This document shows positions 9,679 through 17,262 of a stretch of 43,020 bases of DNA, in pieces. How positions within the stretch are numbered: the first letter of the stretch is position 1; every line of letters begins with the position of its first letter. The notes under the pieces are model-generated. The model was not told the DNA's origin. It saw nothing but the letters and a program-made list of their open reading frames with translations, and searched no databases. The translations under genes were made by a program, and so were the position numbers. The stretch comes from Angelakisella sp. (GTDB taxonomy: Bacteria > Bacillota > Clostridia > Oscillospirales > Ruminococcaceae), in NCBI GenBank assembly GCA_020024555.1, contig JAHHTQ010000015.1:1-43020 (forward strand), in the 5' to 3' direction.

Positions 9679-9722
9679 AAAAATACTCTGCGATAATTGT
9701 TTTTATATTGCAGAGTATTTTT
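9679..9722. terminator. bidirectional terminator between convergent genes
   Basis: A perfect 13-bp stem (AAAAATACTCTGC at 9679-9691 with its complement at 9710-9722) has an 18-nt loop and A/T-runs on both sides. It serves the GLUG-repeat gene on the plus strand and the sortase gene on the minus strand, whose stop codon overlaps the right arm. Confidence 0.9.
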
Positions 9723-10596
9723 ATTTATATAGCAGTTCCCACAAAAAAGGCATTTTTGCGTTTGGATTATGTGAATAGTTGGGAGAGAGAGTTTTGAGTT
9801 CCTCATCTGAAATAAGTTTTGCCACAGCTACTATTCTTTGTGTGGAAAATTCATATCCGCAAGTGGAAAACAAAATTAAACTGTCTTGTGTGTTAAAATC
9901 AATATTGCTGAGCAGTAGAGCGCGTTTTTTTATTTCGTCAATAAACTTTTGCTTTTCTTTATTGTCAGTGTTCAAAAACAAATTATGATAGTCAAAATAG
10001 TCTTTACTGTTTTCGTCAATATCTGTAACAAAGACTGTACAGAGAACATAACTGCGGTTTCCGTATATGGTATTAAAGTTTATAAATGGGTATTTTGTTG
10101 CATAATCAGATTTTTTCAGTTTTTCAACTTCATAAAACATTTCTTTGCTGTAATTATAGTTATGTCCGTAAAGCATCTGGGTTTCGTTTATAAATTCCGG
10201 ATTGTTTCTGAAATCCATAAATACAGTTCCGCGTTTGTCTTTGTTACCGTAAAAATCCATATCAAGATACTTTGTATTGTTGTTGGTTCTGACTACCGGT
10301 AGTTTGGTTTCTCCTATATTCAGCCAACCGATAAATTCGGGATTTATTTTTAAAAGCTCCTGTAACTGCATACCTGTTTCTTCCGTACTGTCTTGCGTAT
10401 TGATATTTTGTTCATACAGTTCTATTAACATTTGGTTTTTTGTACTGCTGATTTTTTCCAACACTAAGTTTTGCATAATAAAAATTATGCACCACAAAAA
10501 AATAATTATAAACAGAGTAAAGAGTAAAAGACGTATTTTTTTGTTTTTTTCACAGCTTTGCGTGTCGTTTGTTGAATGTTTATTATCTTTTTTCAT
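9721..10596 (-). CDS. srtB: class B sortase
   Basis: A 291-residue membrane-anchored cysteine transpeptidase. One membrane helix lies at about residues 23-45, followed by the extracellular sortase domain. The catalytic triad is visible: His145 in LYGHNY, Cys246 in FSTCGYEF, Arg254 in TQRIVAVAKL. The length and the long insertion between His and Cys fit class B. Such enzymes attach one or a few proteins to peptidoglycan or build pili. ATG start at 10594-10596; the AAAGG ribosome site is about 14 nt away, longer than ideal. It sits 25 nt downstream of the LCP-like gene in an apparent operon. No protein in the window carries an obvious sorting signal; the GLUG-repeat protein has a suitable helix-plus-charge tail but lacks the motif. 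Confidence 0.92.
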   Translation of the reverse strand: MKKDNKHSTNDTQSCEKNKKIRLLLFTLFIIIFLWCIIFIMQNLVLEKISSTKNQMLIELYEQNINTQDSTEETGMQLQELLKINPEFIGWLNIGETKLPVVRTNNNTKYLDMDFYGNKDKRGTVFMDFRNNPEFINETQMLYGHNYNYSKEMFYEVEKLKKSDYATKYPFINFNTIYGNRSYVLCTVFVTDIDENSKDYFDYHNLFLNTDNKEKQKFIDEIKKRALLLSNIDFNTQDSLILFSTCGYEFSTQRIVAVAKLISDEELKTLSPNYSHNPNAKMPFLWELLYK

Positions 10597-10621
10597 TTTA
10601 AAATAAATTACCTTTAAATAT

Positions 10622-11581
10622 TTAACCGTAAACAGATTTTATACGATTTACGGCATCTTGGGTTAATAAAAAATATGTGTAGTCTTGGCTTAATTCACCG
10701 TCAATATATGTTGCAAGAATTGTTCTGTCGTTTTGCTTAATTATATAGTTGAGCGCATCAATATGTGTTTCAATGTCAAGACTGGATATATTTGTGTCAA
10801 AATAGTCAAAAAAAGGTGTTAAGATATCTAAATTATGATTTTTGCTTTTATTTAATATAAGATTATTGAGAAAGGCGACAGAAACCATTGTCCCTAGGTC
10901 GCTTCGTTCCTGTTCGCCGCCGAGATATGCAGGATAAAACATTATGTCACATATATTTCTGCCATTTAGTTCTGTTATTCCTTTCGCAAGGGATACGTGT
11001 CTGCGGTGGTGCGGATAATCGAGCGTTGCCTGTACGTTGTATAAAAAAGAGCCCGTTTTTGATGTAAAATTATCTATGTCTTTATAGTAAAGAGTCCCAT
11101 ATCTGTCTATATTTATATCAAAAAATTTTGAAAGTCCTTTTGCGGTGTATGCCACGCCGCCTTTTTTGAAAAAGTCGTTTGGAGAAAGTTCATCATAGCC
11201 AGAGGGGATATAACTGTTTGGCGGGATTAATGTTACGGAAATGTATCCTTTATCAGGCAAAAATCCAAGTAACATATATACTTCCGGCAAGATATTCTCA
11301 TTTTCGCTGACAGTCAAAAGTATGTTCAGTCTATCTTCTTTTGTCGGCGAATAATAACTTTTTTTTGGAATATCGGCAGTTCCAATAACAGCTGTTTTAT
11401 CATTGGGTTTTGGAATAAATGCTGTTGCAAAGATAACTGTTATACATACGAAAGTAATCATAAAAGCCACAATAAAACTGCGAAAGTGGTCATAAAAAGT
11501 TAATGTATTTCGGCTTTTTGGATTGTTGTTTCTGTTTTGGTATCTTTTTACCGCATCTAAGTTGTTAAAATCATTATCCAT
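10622..11581 (-). CDS. divergent LytR-CpsA-Psr (LCP)-like membrane protein
   Basis: A 319-residue protein with a cytoplasmic N-terminus, one membrane helix (about 31-54) and an extracytoplasmic domain that reads like a degenerate LCP domain: LNILLTVSEN..., a TLIPPNSYIP stretch in place of SIPRD, a KGGVAYTAKGL segment, then ITELNGRNI and ERSDLGTMV where LCP enzymes have a conserved D..R region. LCP proteins ligate lipid-linked glycopolymers to peptidoglycan. Several signature residues, including the SIPRD arginine, are absent, so activity is uncertain. I chose ATG 11579-11581 because AGGAG lies 8-9 nt upstream; a longer reading to 11635 would run into the mobile element. It precedes the sortase gene in the same operon. 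Confidence 0.65.
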   Translation of the reverse strand: MDNDFNNLDAVKRYQNRNNNPKSRNTLTFYDHFRSFIVAFMITFVCITVIFATAFIPKPNDKTAVIGTADIPKKSYYSPTKEDRLNILLTVSENENILPEVYMLLGFLPDKGYISVTLIPPNSYIPSGYDELSPNDFFKKGGVAYTAKGLSKFFDINIDRYGTLYYKDIDNFTSKTGSFLYNVQATLDYPHHRRHVSLAKGITELNGRNICDIMFYPAYLGGEQERSDLGTMVSVAFLNNLILNKSKNHNLDILTPFFDYFDTNISSLDIETHIDALNYIIKQNDRTILATYIDGELSQDYTYFLLTQDAVNRIKSVYG

Positions 11582-11600
11582 AAAATTTCTCCTCTTAAAT

Positions 11601-11624
11601 ATACATTTTATAATTTTAAATGTA
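11601..11624. repeat. left direct repeat flanking element copy 1
   Basis: This 24-nt palindrome-like sequence (arms TACATTT/AAATGTA) matches 11891-11914 at 21 of 24 positions and immediately borders the ~265-bp element. It has no similarity to the repeats flanking copy 2, so it looks like duplicated target DNA rather than part of the element. Confidence 0.7.
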
Positions 11625-11890
11625 CAGCGTATCAAAAAAGGTATAATTATTCGTCATAATGACGAAGTCTATAAAAGTTTTACTCAATTTTTTTCAAAAA
11701 ATTGCGGTTTAAGGGCAGAGCCTAAGACGTTTTCCACAGAAAACGGAAGGCTTTTGCCGTGCAAGCGCATTTTTGAAGGTGAATTTTGGCATTTATGCCA
11801 AAAGAGGAAACTTTTTGCAAGAGAAAAAGTTTCTTTGAAATTACATCTTTTTTGTATATTTTTCTGGTAATAGTGTTTTTCAACAGACTT
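11625..11890. mobile_element. ~265-bp multi-hairpin element, copy 1 (putative non-autonomous mobile element)
   Basis: This 266-bp block aligns with 42521-42783; the aligned core (11637-11873) is about 90% identical by eye. Both copies start CAGCGT and run to a GTAATAG near the right end. It carries a string of hairpins: a perfect 17-nt palindrome TTCGTCATAATGACGAA (11650-11666), CGTTTTC/GAAAACG, TTTTGGCAT/ATGCCAAAA and GAAACTTTTT/AAAAAGTTTC. The termini form only an imperfect inverted repeat around an AAAAA-CTAT motif. No transposase is encoded; short open frames on both strands are incidental. It lies between the LCP-like gene and lepA. Confidence 0.75.
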
Positions 11891-11915
11891 ATACATTTAA
11901 TAAAATTAAATGTAT
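11891..11915. repeat. right flanking repeat of element copy 1, a perfect palindrome
   Basis: ATACATTTAAT-AAA-ATTAAATGTAT forms a perfect 11-bp hairpin with a 3-nt loop. The first 24 nt duplicate 11601-11624. It is the better preserved copy and probably represents the original insertion target. Confidence 0.7.
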
Positions 11916-12023
11916 AATATAAGTATTTGTATACTTTTATATAGACAGTTACAAAATAAAATATAATTTCTATAATAATTATTGACGTAATTAAAAAAAA
12001 AATTCATAAATTAAGTTTTTCTC

Positions 12024-12052
12024 TTTTCATAAATATTTTATTATGCTATAAT
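12024..12052 (+). promoter_or_regulatory. candidate lepA promoter
   Basis: TTTTCA (12024-12029), a 17-bp spacer and TATAAT (12047-12052) preceded by TG at the extended -10 position. It lies about 70 bp upstream of the lepA start and outside the inserted element. Confidence 0.65.
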
Positions 12053-12124
12053 AACAGTCGTGATATAACAAAATAAAATGGGGAAGTACGGAATTTATTA
12101 TAAAAAAAGCGTAGGAGGAGATAT

Positions 12125-13939
12125 ATGTCATTCCCAAAAGAGAATATAAGAAATTTTTGTATAATTGCACATATAGACCATGGTAAAAGTACACTTGCAG
12201 ACAGAATACTTGAACAGACACAGACAGTTGCAAGTCGTGATATGGAAAATCAACTGTTGGATAATATGGATATAGAGCGTGAAAGAGGCATAACAATAAA
12301 GGCGCGCGCGGTAAGACTTAACTATAAGGCGGATAACGGACAGGACTATCAATTTAATTTGATTGATACGCCCGGACACGTTGACTTTCATTATGAAGTA
12401 TCACGTTCGTTGGCGGCTTGCGAGGGCGCTGTGCTTGTTGTTGACGCTTCGCAGGGAATAGAGGCGCAGACTCTTGCAAACACATATCTTGCTGTTGACC
12501 ATGACCTTGAAATAGTTCCTGTTATAAATAAAATAGATTTGCCTGCCGCCGATCCGGACAGAGTATGCAATGAGATAGAAGATGTTATAGGAATACCTGC
12601 TATGGACGCGCCAAGAATATCGGCAAAGGTGGGACTGAATATTCATGAAGTGCTTGAAAGAATAGTGCAAGATGTGCCACCGCCAAAAAATGCCGATGAC
12701 AATGCTCCTTTAAAGGCTCTTATATTTGACAGCTATTATGACAGCTATAAGGGTGTTATAGTTTATTTTAGAGTTATGCAAGGAAAGATAAAACCCGGTA
12801 TGACAGTAAAAATGATGTCAACAGGCGCTGAATTTACCGTAGTGGAAACGGGAAGTATGGGAGCAGATAAGCTGATACCGATGAATGAGATATGCGCGGG
12901 AGAGGTAGGATACTTTGCGGCAAGTATCAAAACTGTACGCGAAACACGTGTCGGTGATACAATTACAGAGGTAAGCAATCCCGCAACAGAACCTTTGAAA
13001 GGTTACAGAACAATTAATCCTATGGTATTCTGCGGTATATATCCAATGGACGGCGCAAAATACGGCGATTTGCGTGAGTCTTTGGAAAAATTGCAATTAA
13101 ATGACGCTTCGCTTACTTTTGAGCCTGAAACATCTGTGGCTCTCGGCTTCGGTTTTCGTTGTGGCTTTTTGGGACTACTACATATGGAAATTATACAGGA
13201 GAGACTGGAAAGAGAGTATAATTTGGATATTATAACAACTGCGCCGAGCGTTGTATATAAGATAACATTAAATGACGGAAGAACAATAGAAATAGATAAC
13301 CCGACAAACTATCCCGACGCCGGCACAATAGCTTCTGCGCAAGAACCGTTTGTAAAGGCAAGTATATTTTCACCGGCGACATATATCGGCAGCATAATGG
13401 AGCTGTGTCAAGAGAGACGTGGTATATATAAAGATACACGTTATCTTGATACGGATAGGGTAGAGTTACACTATGATTTGCCGCTTAATGAAATAGTTTA
13501 TGACTTCTTCGATGCGTTAAAGAGTCGTACAAAAGGTTATGCCTCCTTTGACTATGAGTTGTCGGATTACAGGCCTTCAAAACTTGTAAAACTCGATATA
13601 CTGCTAAACGGTGATTTGGTAGATGCTCTTTCATTTATTGTATTTGCCGATAACGCATATACACGCGCAAGAAAGATGGCGGAAAAACTAAAAGAACATA
13701 TACCAAGACAGCTTTTTGAAGTGCCTATACAGGCAGCGGTAGGTGGTAAGGTTATCGCTCGTGAAACAGTAAAAGCTATGCGTAAAGACGTACTTGCAAA
13801 ATGTTATGGCGGTGACATAACACGTAAGAAAAAACTGCTTGAAAAACAAAAAGAAGGTAAAAAACGTATGCGTCAGTTGGGTAGCGTAGAAGTTCCGCAA
13901 GAGGCATTTATGGCAGTACTTAAACTTGATGATGAATAA
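12125..13939 (+). CDS. lepA: elongation factor 4 (LepA) GTPase
   Basis: LepA is a ribosome-associated translational GTPase linked to back-translocation and to initiation or assembly. At 604 residues it is full length. G1 AHIDHGKST, the switch region with RGITIKA, G3 DTPGHVDF and G4 NKIDLP are all present; the LepA-specific C-terminal domain ends GSVEVPQEAFMAVLKLDDE. ATG start with GGAGGAG 5-7 nt upstream. A TetR-family gene follows after 66 nt with no clear terminator between them, so read-through is possible. Confidence 0.98.
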   Translation: MSFPKENIRNFCIIAHIDHGKSTLADRILEQTQTVASRDMENQLLDNMDIERERGITIKARAVRLNYKADNGQDYQFNLIDTPGHVDFHYEVSRSLAACEGAVLVVDASQGIEAQTLANTYLAVDHDLEIVPVINKIDLPAADPDRVCNEIEDVIGIPAMDAPRISAKVGLNIHEVLERIVQDVPPPKNADDNAPLKALIFDSYYDSYKGVIVYFRVMQGKIKPGMTVKMMSTGAEFTVVETGSMGADKLIPMNEICAGEVGYFAASIKTVRETRVGDTITEVSNPATEPLKGYRTINPMVFCGIYPMDGAKYGDLRESLEKLQLNDASLTFEPETSVALGFGFRCGFLGLLHMEIIQERLEREYNLDIITTAPSVVYKITLNDGRTIEIDNPTNYPDAGTIASAQEPFVKASIFSPATYIGSIMELCQERRGIYKDTRYLDTDRVELHYDLPLNEIVYDFFDALKSRTKGYASFDYELSDYRPSKLVKLDILLNGDLVDALSFIVFADNAYTRARKMAEKLKEHIPRQLFEVPIQAAVGGKVIARETVKAMRKDVLAKCYGGDITRKKKLLEKQKEGKKRMRQLGSVEVPQEAFMAVLKLDDE

Positions 13940-14005
13940 AAAATACAAAAATACAAAAAGACAATATAAATCGGACAAAGTATAAAAGATAAGGAGTGTT
14001 TTTTT

Positions 14006-14632
14006 TTGGCTGCTAAAACGAAATTGAGTCCTGAGGACATAGTGGGTGCGGCATTGGAAGTAATAAGACAGCAAGGTGAAGAAAAGTTCTCGGCACGGGA
14101 AGTTGCAAAAAAATTAGGCTGTTCTACACAACCTATTATTTATAATTTTACAAATATGGAAACACTGAAACAGGCTACTCTTTGTGAGGCTGACAGATTT
14201 CATACCGAATATATTGTAAGGCATTTGCAGGAAAAAGGTGGTTCAATACAACAACTGGCTTTATCACATATAGAATTTGCAAGAGATGAACAGAATTTGT
14301 TTAGATTTCTGTTTTTAAACGGCAGGCACAATCAAATGAAAGATAATAAACCACAACTGTTATCCTCGCAAGAAGGAAACGCATTTACTGAGATGACGGC
14401 AAAGATAACAGGATTAAGGTTAGAGTATGCGACAAGACTTTTTACTTCTATGTGGTGGATGGTTCATGGTATAGCCACAATGGTTGCAACAGATATGTGT
14501 TATTACAGTAATGAACAGATTATACAGCAATTAAGAATTACCTTTCATGCGCTGAAAAATCATTTGAGACAACAAGAAATGCTTACTGAAAATAGGCAAA
14601 AAGAAAAACCTGACCTTCCTAGGTTAAAATAA
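14006..14632 (+). CDS. TetR/AcrR-family transcriptional regulator
   Basis: A 208-residue regulator. The N-terminal three-helix DNA-binding domain (residues 8-55) includes FSAREVAKKLGCSTQPIIYN, typical of TetR repressors; the rest is an all-helical ligand/dimer domain. The start is TTG 14006, with AAGGAG at 13991-13996. The effector and targets are unknown. The nearest gene that it could control is lepA or itself, and no classic palindromic operator was recognised in the short upstream spacer. A 13-bp terminator follows directly. Confidence 0.9.
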   Translation: MAAKTKLSPEDIVGAALEVIRQQGEEKFSAREVAKKLGCSTQPIIYNFTNMETLKQATLCEADRFHTEYIVRHLQEKGGSIQQLALSHIEFARDEQNLFRFLFLNGRHNQMKDNKPQLLSSQEGNAFTEMTAKITGLRLEYATRLFTSMWWMVHGIATMVATDMCYYSNEQIIQQLRITFHALKNHLRQQEMLTENRQKEKPDLPRLK

Positions 14633-14633
14633 G

Positions 14634-14683
14634 AATGAGTAGTTACGGTAATCTATAATGATTAATGTAACTACTCATTTTAT
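14634..14683 (+). terminator. terminator after the TetR-family gene
   Basis: A perfect 13-bp stem (AATGAGTAGTTAC at 14634-14646 with its complement at 14667-14679) is followed by a short T-run. Confidence 0.88.
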
Positions 14684-14744
14684 ATTCAGTAAATTGGAAA
14701 TTAATAATACTATGTAACATTGTTTTGATTAATGAAAATATATT

Positions 14745-14939
14745 TTACTTATATATAAGTTGTTGGAGTTTTCTTATTTTTTCAAAGTCATTATCAATAC
14801 TGGTGCTTAAATCGACAAGTTCTTCATTATTAAACGGAACACCATCATATAATTTAAGTTTTAATAACATTTTTTTTTCCCAAATAGCATACCATAATTT
14901 TTTAATTTTCTTTCTTGTTATAAATAATCTGATTTTCAT
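14745..14939 (-). CDS. small basic hypothetical protein
   Basis: A 64-residue frame with a plausible ribosome site (AGAGGTG, about 5 nt from ATG 14937-14939). The N-terminal half is basic and aromatic (ITRKKIKKLWYAIW), the C-terminal half acidic (SIDNDFEKIRK). No family is recognised. It stands alone on the minus strand in a 560-bp gap, with a tandem A-rich repeat just upstream. It could be a real small protein or a remnant; the ribosome site is the main support. Confidence 0.4.
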   Translation of the reverse strand: MKIRLFITRKKIKKLWYAIWEKKMLLKLKLYDGVPFNNEELVDLSTSIDNDFEKIRKLQQLIYK

Positions 14940-14957
14940 TTCACACCTCTTTTTTTA

Positions 14958-15000
14958 ATTGTTTTTTTGATTGTTTTTGATTGTTTTTTTGATTGTTTCC
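14958..15000. repeat. short A/T-rich tandem repeat
   Basis: On the plus strand about four units of ATTGTTTTT(TT)GA follow each other, alternating 11- and 13-nt lengths. On the minus strand this reads CAATCAAAAA(AA) and lies immediately upstream of the ribosome site of the small 64-residue frame. The units are too short and too simple for a CRISPR array. Confidence 0.7.
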
Positions 15001-15130
15001 CATTTACGCACTAATTGTAACATTAAGGGATAATGTTTTTTTGTCGAAAAAGAGTTTATGATTTTAAAAATTGTCATTATTATAAATATTATAAATTATA
15101 TGTTGTTTTTTGTATATTAAAAAATTTTGC

Positions 15131-15158
15131 TTGCATTTAATTATAAATATATTATACT
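15131..15158 (+). promoter_or_regulatory. candidate promoter of the YesL-like gene unit
   Basis: TTGCAT (15131-15136), 16-bp spacer, TATACT (15153-15158), about 40 bp upstream of the YesL-like start codon. Confidence 0.55.
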
Positions 15159-15198
15159 ATTATATGATTACTTTTTATTTGTTTTGAAAGGAGTATAT

Positions 15199-15933
15199 AT
15201 GGGTTTTTTAGGATTTGGTTCAAATTATTACAGAGAAGGACCGGGGATAAGAAAAGATGCGCCAAAGAAAAAAGGTTTTGCTCTATTTATGGAAATATTT
15301 ACACGTGAATGGGCAGGACTTTGGGCGCTTAATATCGTATTTATTCTTTGCTGCGCGCCAATAATTACAATAGGACCTGCAATGATTGCTATGTCAAGAG
15401 TAACTATGACAATGGTAAGAGATAAAAATGTTTATCCGGTAAGGGATTTTTTTGCGGCTTTTAAGGAAAACTTCAAAAAAGGTCTTATTATAGGTATACC
15501 GACAACGGCGCTTATTGCTATTGCAATGTATATGATGTTTCAGTTTATGTTTTTATTAATGGCGCCAAAGACAAGTTTTGTTTCAATAGCATTTATAATA
15601 ATTTGGTTTTTTGTGACATTTGGTATTATTACGTTTTTGTACCCGATGGTTGCAAATATGGAATTGTCGATTAGGGCTTGTTTAAAAAATTCTTTGCTGT
15701 TGTTTATAGTAGGTGGTTTGAGAAGCGTTGCGGCTATCGCAATACAATTTGCAATAATCTTTTTATCAATGTATTATTTCCCGATAAGTCTGATTGTTTT
15801 GCTTTTCGCAGGTGTTTTGTCTCTTTCAAGCCTTTTGCAATCATTTTGGGTATGGCCTGTACTGGTAAAATATGTTGTTAAAGAAGAAAATCCACAAGAA
15901 AATACAGAAGAAACAACAAAAGATATAAAATAA
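15199..15933 (+). CDS. YesL/DUF624-like membrane protein
   Basis: A 244-residue integral membrane protein with about five hydrophobic segments. The N-terminal part (WAGLWALNIVFILCCAPIIT, then IGPAMIAMSRVTMTMVRD, then a FF..F..NFKKG segment) matches the YesL/DUF624 family, often found with carbohydrate-uptake genes in Firmicutes but of unknown function. The start at ATG 15199 has AAAGGAG at 15187-15193; an in-frame frame to 15127 overlaps the promoter and lacks a ribosome site. It heads a probable three-gene unit with the next two genes. No sugar transporter is nearby. Confidence 0.8.
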   Translation: MGFLGFGSNYYREGPGIRKDAPKKKGFALFMEIFTREWAGLWALNIVFILCCAPIITIGPAMIAMSRVTMTMVRDKNVYPVRDFFAAFKENFKKGLIIGIPTTALIAIAMYMMFQFMFLLMAPKTSFVSIAFIIIWFFVTFGIITFLYPMVANMELSIRACLKNSLLLFIVGGLRSVAAIAIQFAIIFLSMYYFPISLIVLLFAGVLSLSSLLQSFWVWPVLVKYVVKEENPQENTEETTKDIK

Positions 15934-15985
15934 ACAAAAGATGCTTAATAAAAATGAGAGTTTATATAGAGGAATATAGATAATA

Positions 15986-16348
15986 ATGGTAAAACGTTTC
16001 AGAAAAATTGTGGTTAATGATGTGGAGTATAAGTGGCTATTTAAAATAGACAACTCATCTGAAAATTGGTTTTCTTATATTTTAATTTCCCCAAAAGACT
16101 TTCCAAAAAACACATTTTGTATAAAATTTGATTTTGCAGCACAATATTTACTTAATACGGGATTTCCGGCAATATTCAGAGGGGAAAGAGTAAATATTAA
16201 TTTGAATGAGCCTTTATATGTTTCGCAGATAATAAAATATTGCCAAAATAATTACAAAGGTTTGTTTGAGAAAAAAGGTTATCAATATTTAAACGGGACA
16301 GATATTTTATCGGCGTTGGGTTATGAATTTTCAGTAATACCTGTTTAG
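15986..16348 (+). CDS. hypothetical protein, 120 residues
   Basis: I do not recognise this protein. It is soluble and rich in aromatic and basic residues, starts MVKRFRKIVVNDVEYKWLF, and contains a segment LYVSQIIKYCQNNYKGLF. It has no signal peptide or membrane helix. A GAGGA lies about 12 nt upstream of the ATG. It sits 52 nt after the YesL-like gene and 47 nt before the DUF896 gene, ending at a shared terminator, so all three are probably co-transcribed. Confidence 0.7.
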   Translation: MVKRFRKIVVNDVEYKWLFKIDNSSENWFSYILISPKDFPKNTFCIKFDFAAQYLLNTGFPAIFRGERVNINLNEPLYVSQIIKYCQNNYKGLFEKKGYQYLNGTDILSALGYEFSVIPV

Positions 16349-16395
16349 AAAGCAGATAATTATATACGGTTATAATATATGGGAGAAAATATAAA

Positions 16396-16605
16396 ATGGA
16401 AAAACTTTTAAAAAGGCTGAATGAACTCTATGCAAAGAGCAAAGCGGAAGGCTTGACAGAAGAAGAAAAAAGGGAACAGACAGAATTAAAACAAGAATAT
16501 ATAAAGGAATTCCGAAGCGCATTTACCCGTCAATTAGATAATATTGATGTAAAGTACGATGACGGAAAGACTGTTCCTTTATCAAATTTCAAAAAAAAGA
16601 AATAA
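16396..16605 (+). CDS. DUF896 (YnzC-like) protein
   Basis: A 69-residue protein of the DUF896/UPF0291 family. Diagnostic stretches are LNELYAKSKAEGLTEEEK, then REQTELKQEYI, then FRSAFTRQLDNI with a final D/E-K-Y segment. The family folds as a helical hairpin with a disordered C-terminus; the B. subtilis member YnzC lies by an SOS-regulated gene, but the function is unknown. A GGGAG lies about 8-9 nt upstream of the ATG. A terminator follows within 12 nt. Confidence 0.88.
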   Translation: MEKLLKRLNELYAKSKAEGLTEEEKREQTELKQEYIKEFRSAFTRQLDNIDVKYDDGKTVPLSNFKKKK

Positions 16606-16615
16606 TTAACAATAG

Positions 16616-16656
16616 GCAATACCTAATCTATAAGTAGAAGTGGGTATTGCTTTTTT
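16616..16656 (+). terminator. terminator after the DUF896 gene
   Basis: Stem GCAATACC (16616-16623) with GGTATTGC (16643-16650), followed by six T residues. Confidence 0.85.
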
Positions 16657-16905
16657 ATACAAAATTTAAGTTAAGACTTTTAAATAAATTTAAAAATAAT
16701 TAACAGTTAAAATATACAATAATAGTATAATGGAAATGATAGGCACTATTTATTGGTTAGCTTTCTACTTATTATATATAAAAGATATATAATAGAAATA
16801 TTTAAAAGTCTTTTATATAAATATGGCAAAAAAGGGTGTAAAAAGAGCTTTGTTTTTATAAGAAAGAGAAATTTTAACAAAAAACAAAAAAATATGAAAA
16901 AATAC
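16657..16905. other. AT-rich gap, no gene seen
   Basis: No coding region or RNA gene was recognised. A TATAAT at 16726-16731 exists but no -35 box is properly spaced. It separates the DUF896 terminator from the S10 promoter. Confidence 0.5.
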
Positions 16906-16934
16906 TTGCAATTAGAAATATGATGTGTTATTAT
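16906..16934 (+). promoter_or_regulatory. candidate promoter of the S10-spc-alpha operon
   Basis: TTGCAA (16906-16911), 17-bp spacer, TATTAT (16929-16934) with TG in the extended -10 position. It would give a leader of about 320 nt before rpsJ. The same boxes and spacing occur upstream of nrdD. Confidence 0.65.
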
Positions 16935-16944
16935 AATTAGGCGT

Positions 16945-17262
16945 GACTGCGACACAAGAACTTTTATAGTTCTTATGATATGCGATGATGTAAGAGGTTG
17001 CCGTTATTATGCGGGTAATTTTTACGGAGTATGTCCGATTTTAAACCGGGCGGTAAGCACAGGCAAAACAAAACAGAGTATATATCCGATTAATGTGATT
17101 GGCGGACAATTCACTACGAAAGTGGTTTTTTAAAATGACAGAGGAAAAAAATTCCTCGTTTTTTATACGAAAAGTTACGGAACACCCGGAATAGTTTACT
17201 TGTTCAAAATGCTTTGTGACCGTCGCCAAGGATACACAAAATTTTTAAGGAGGCGATGATTA
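16945..17262 (+). promoter_or_regulatory. S10 operon leader with attenuator-like hairpin
   Basis: This ~320-nt untranslated leader contains a 7-bp hairpin AAGAACT-TTTAT-AGTTCTT (16956-16974), a weak CACT/AGTG hairpin followed by six T, and GAGGAA-AAAAA-TTCCTC (17141-17157) followed by GTTTTTT. The last looks like an intrinsic terminator inside the leader, which suggests attenuation. In E. coli the S10 leader is bound by L4; whether that applies here is unknown, and the sequence does not resemble the E. coli leader by eye. Confidence 0.5.

Noticed and set aside
11523..11870. 115-aa plus-strand frame over the LCP start and element copy 1
   Set aside because: It runs antisense through the LCP-like gene start and into the repeat; the part shared with copy 2 diverges at its end, and no ribosome site is visible.
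11684..11896. 70-aa minus-strand frame inside element copy 1
   Set aside because: It is read from hairpin-rich repeat sequence; copy-specific changes do not favour keeping the frame.
14958..15000. CRISPR array
   Set aside because: Units are 11-13 nt, simple and without unique spacers; no cas genes nearby.
16726..16731. TATAAT as the S10 promoter
   Set aside because: The nearest TTAACA is 20 bp away, and 16906-16934 gives a better-spaced pair with an extended -10.
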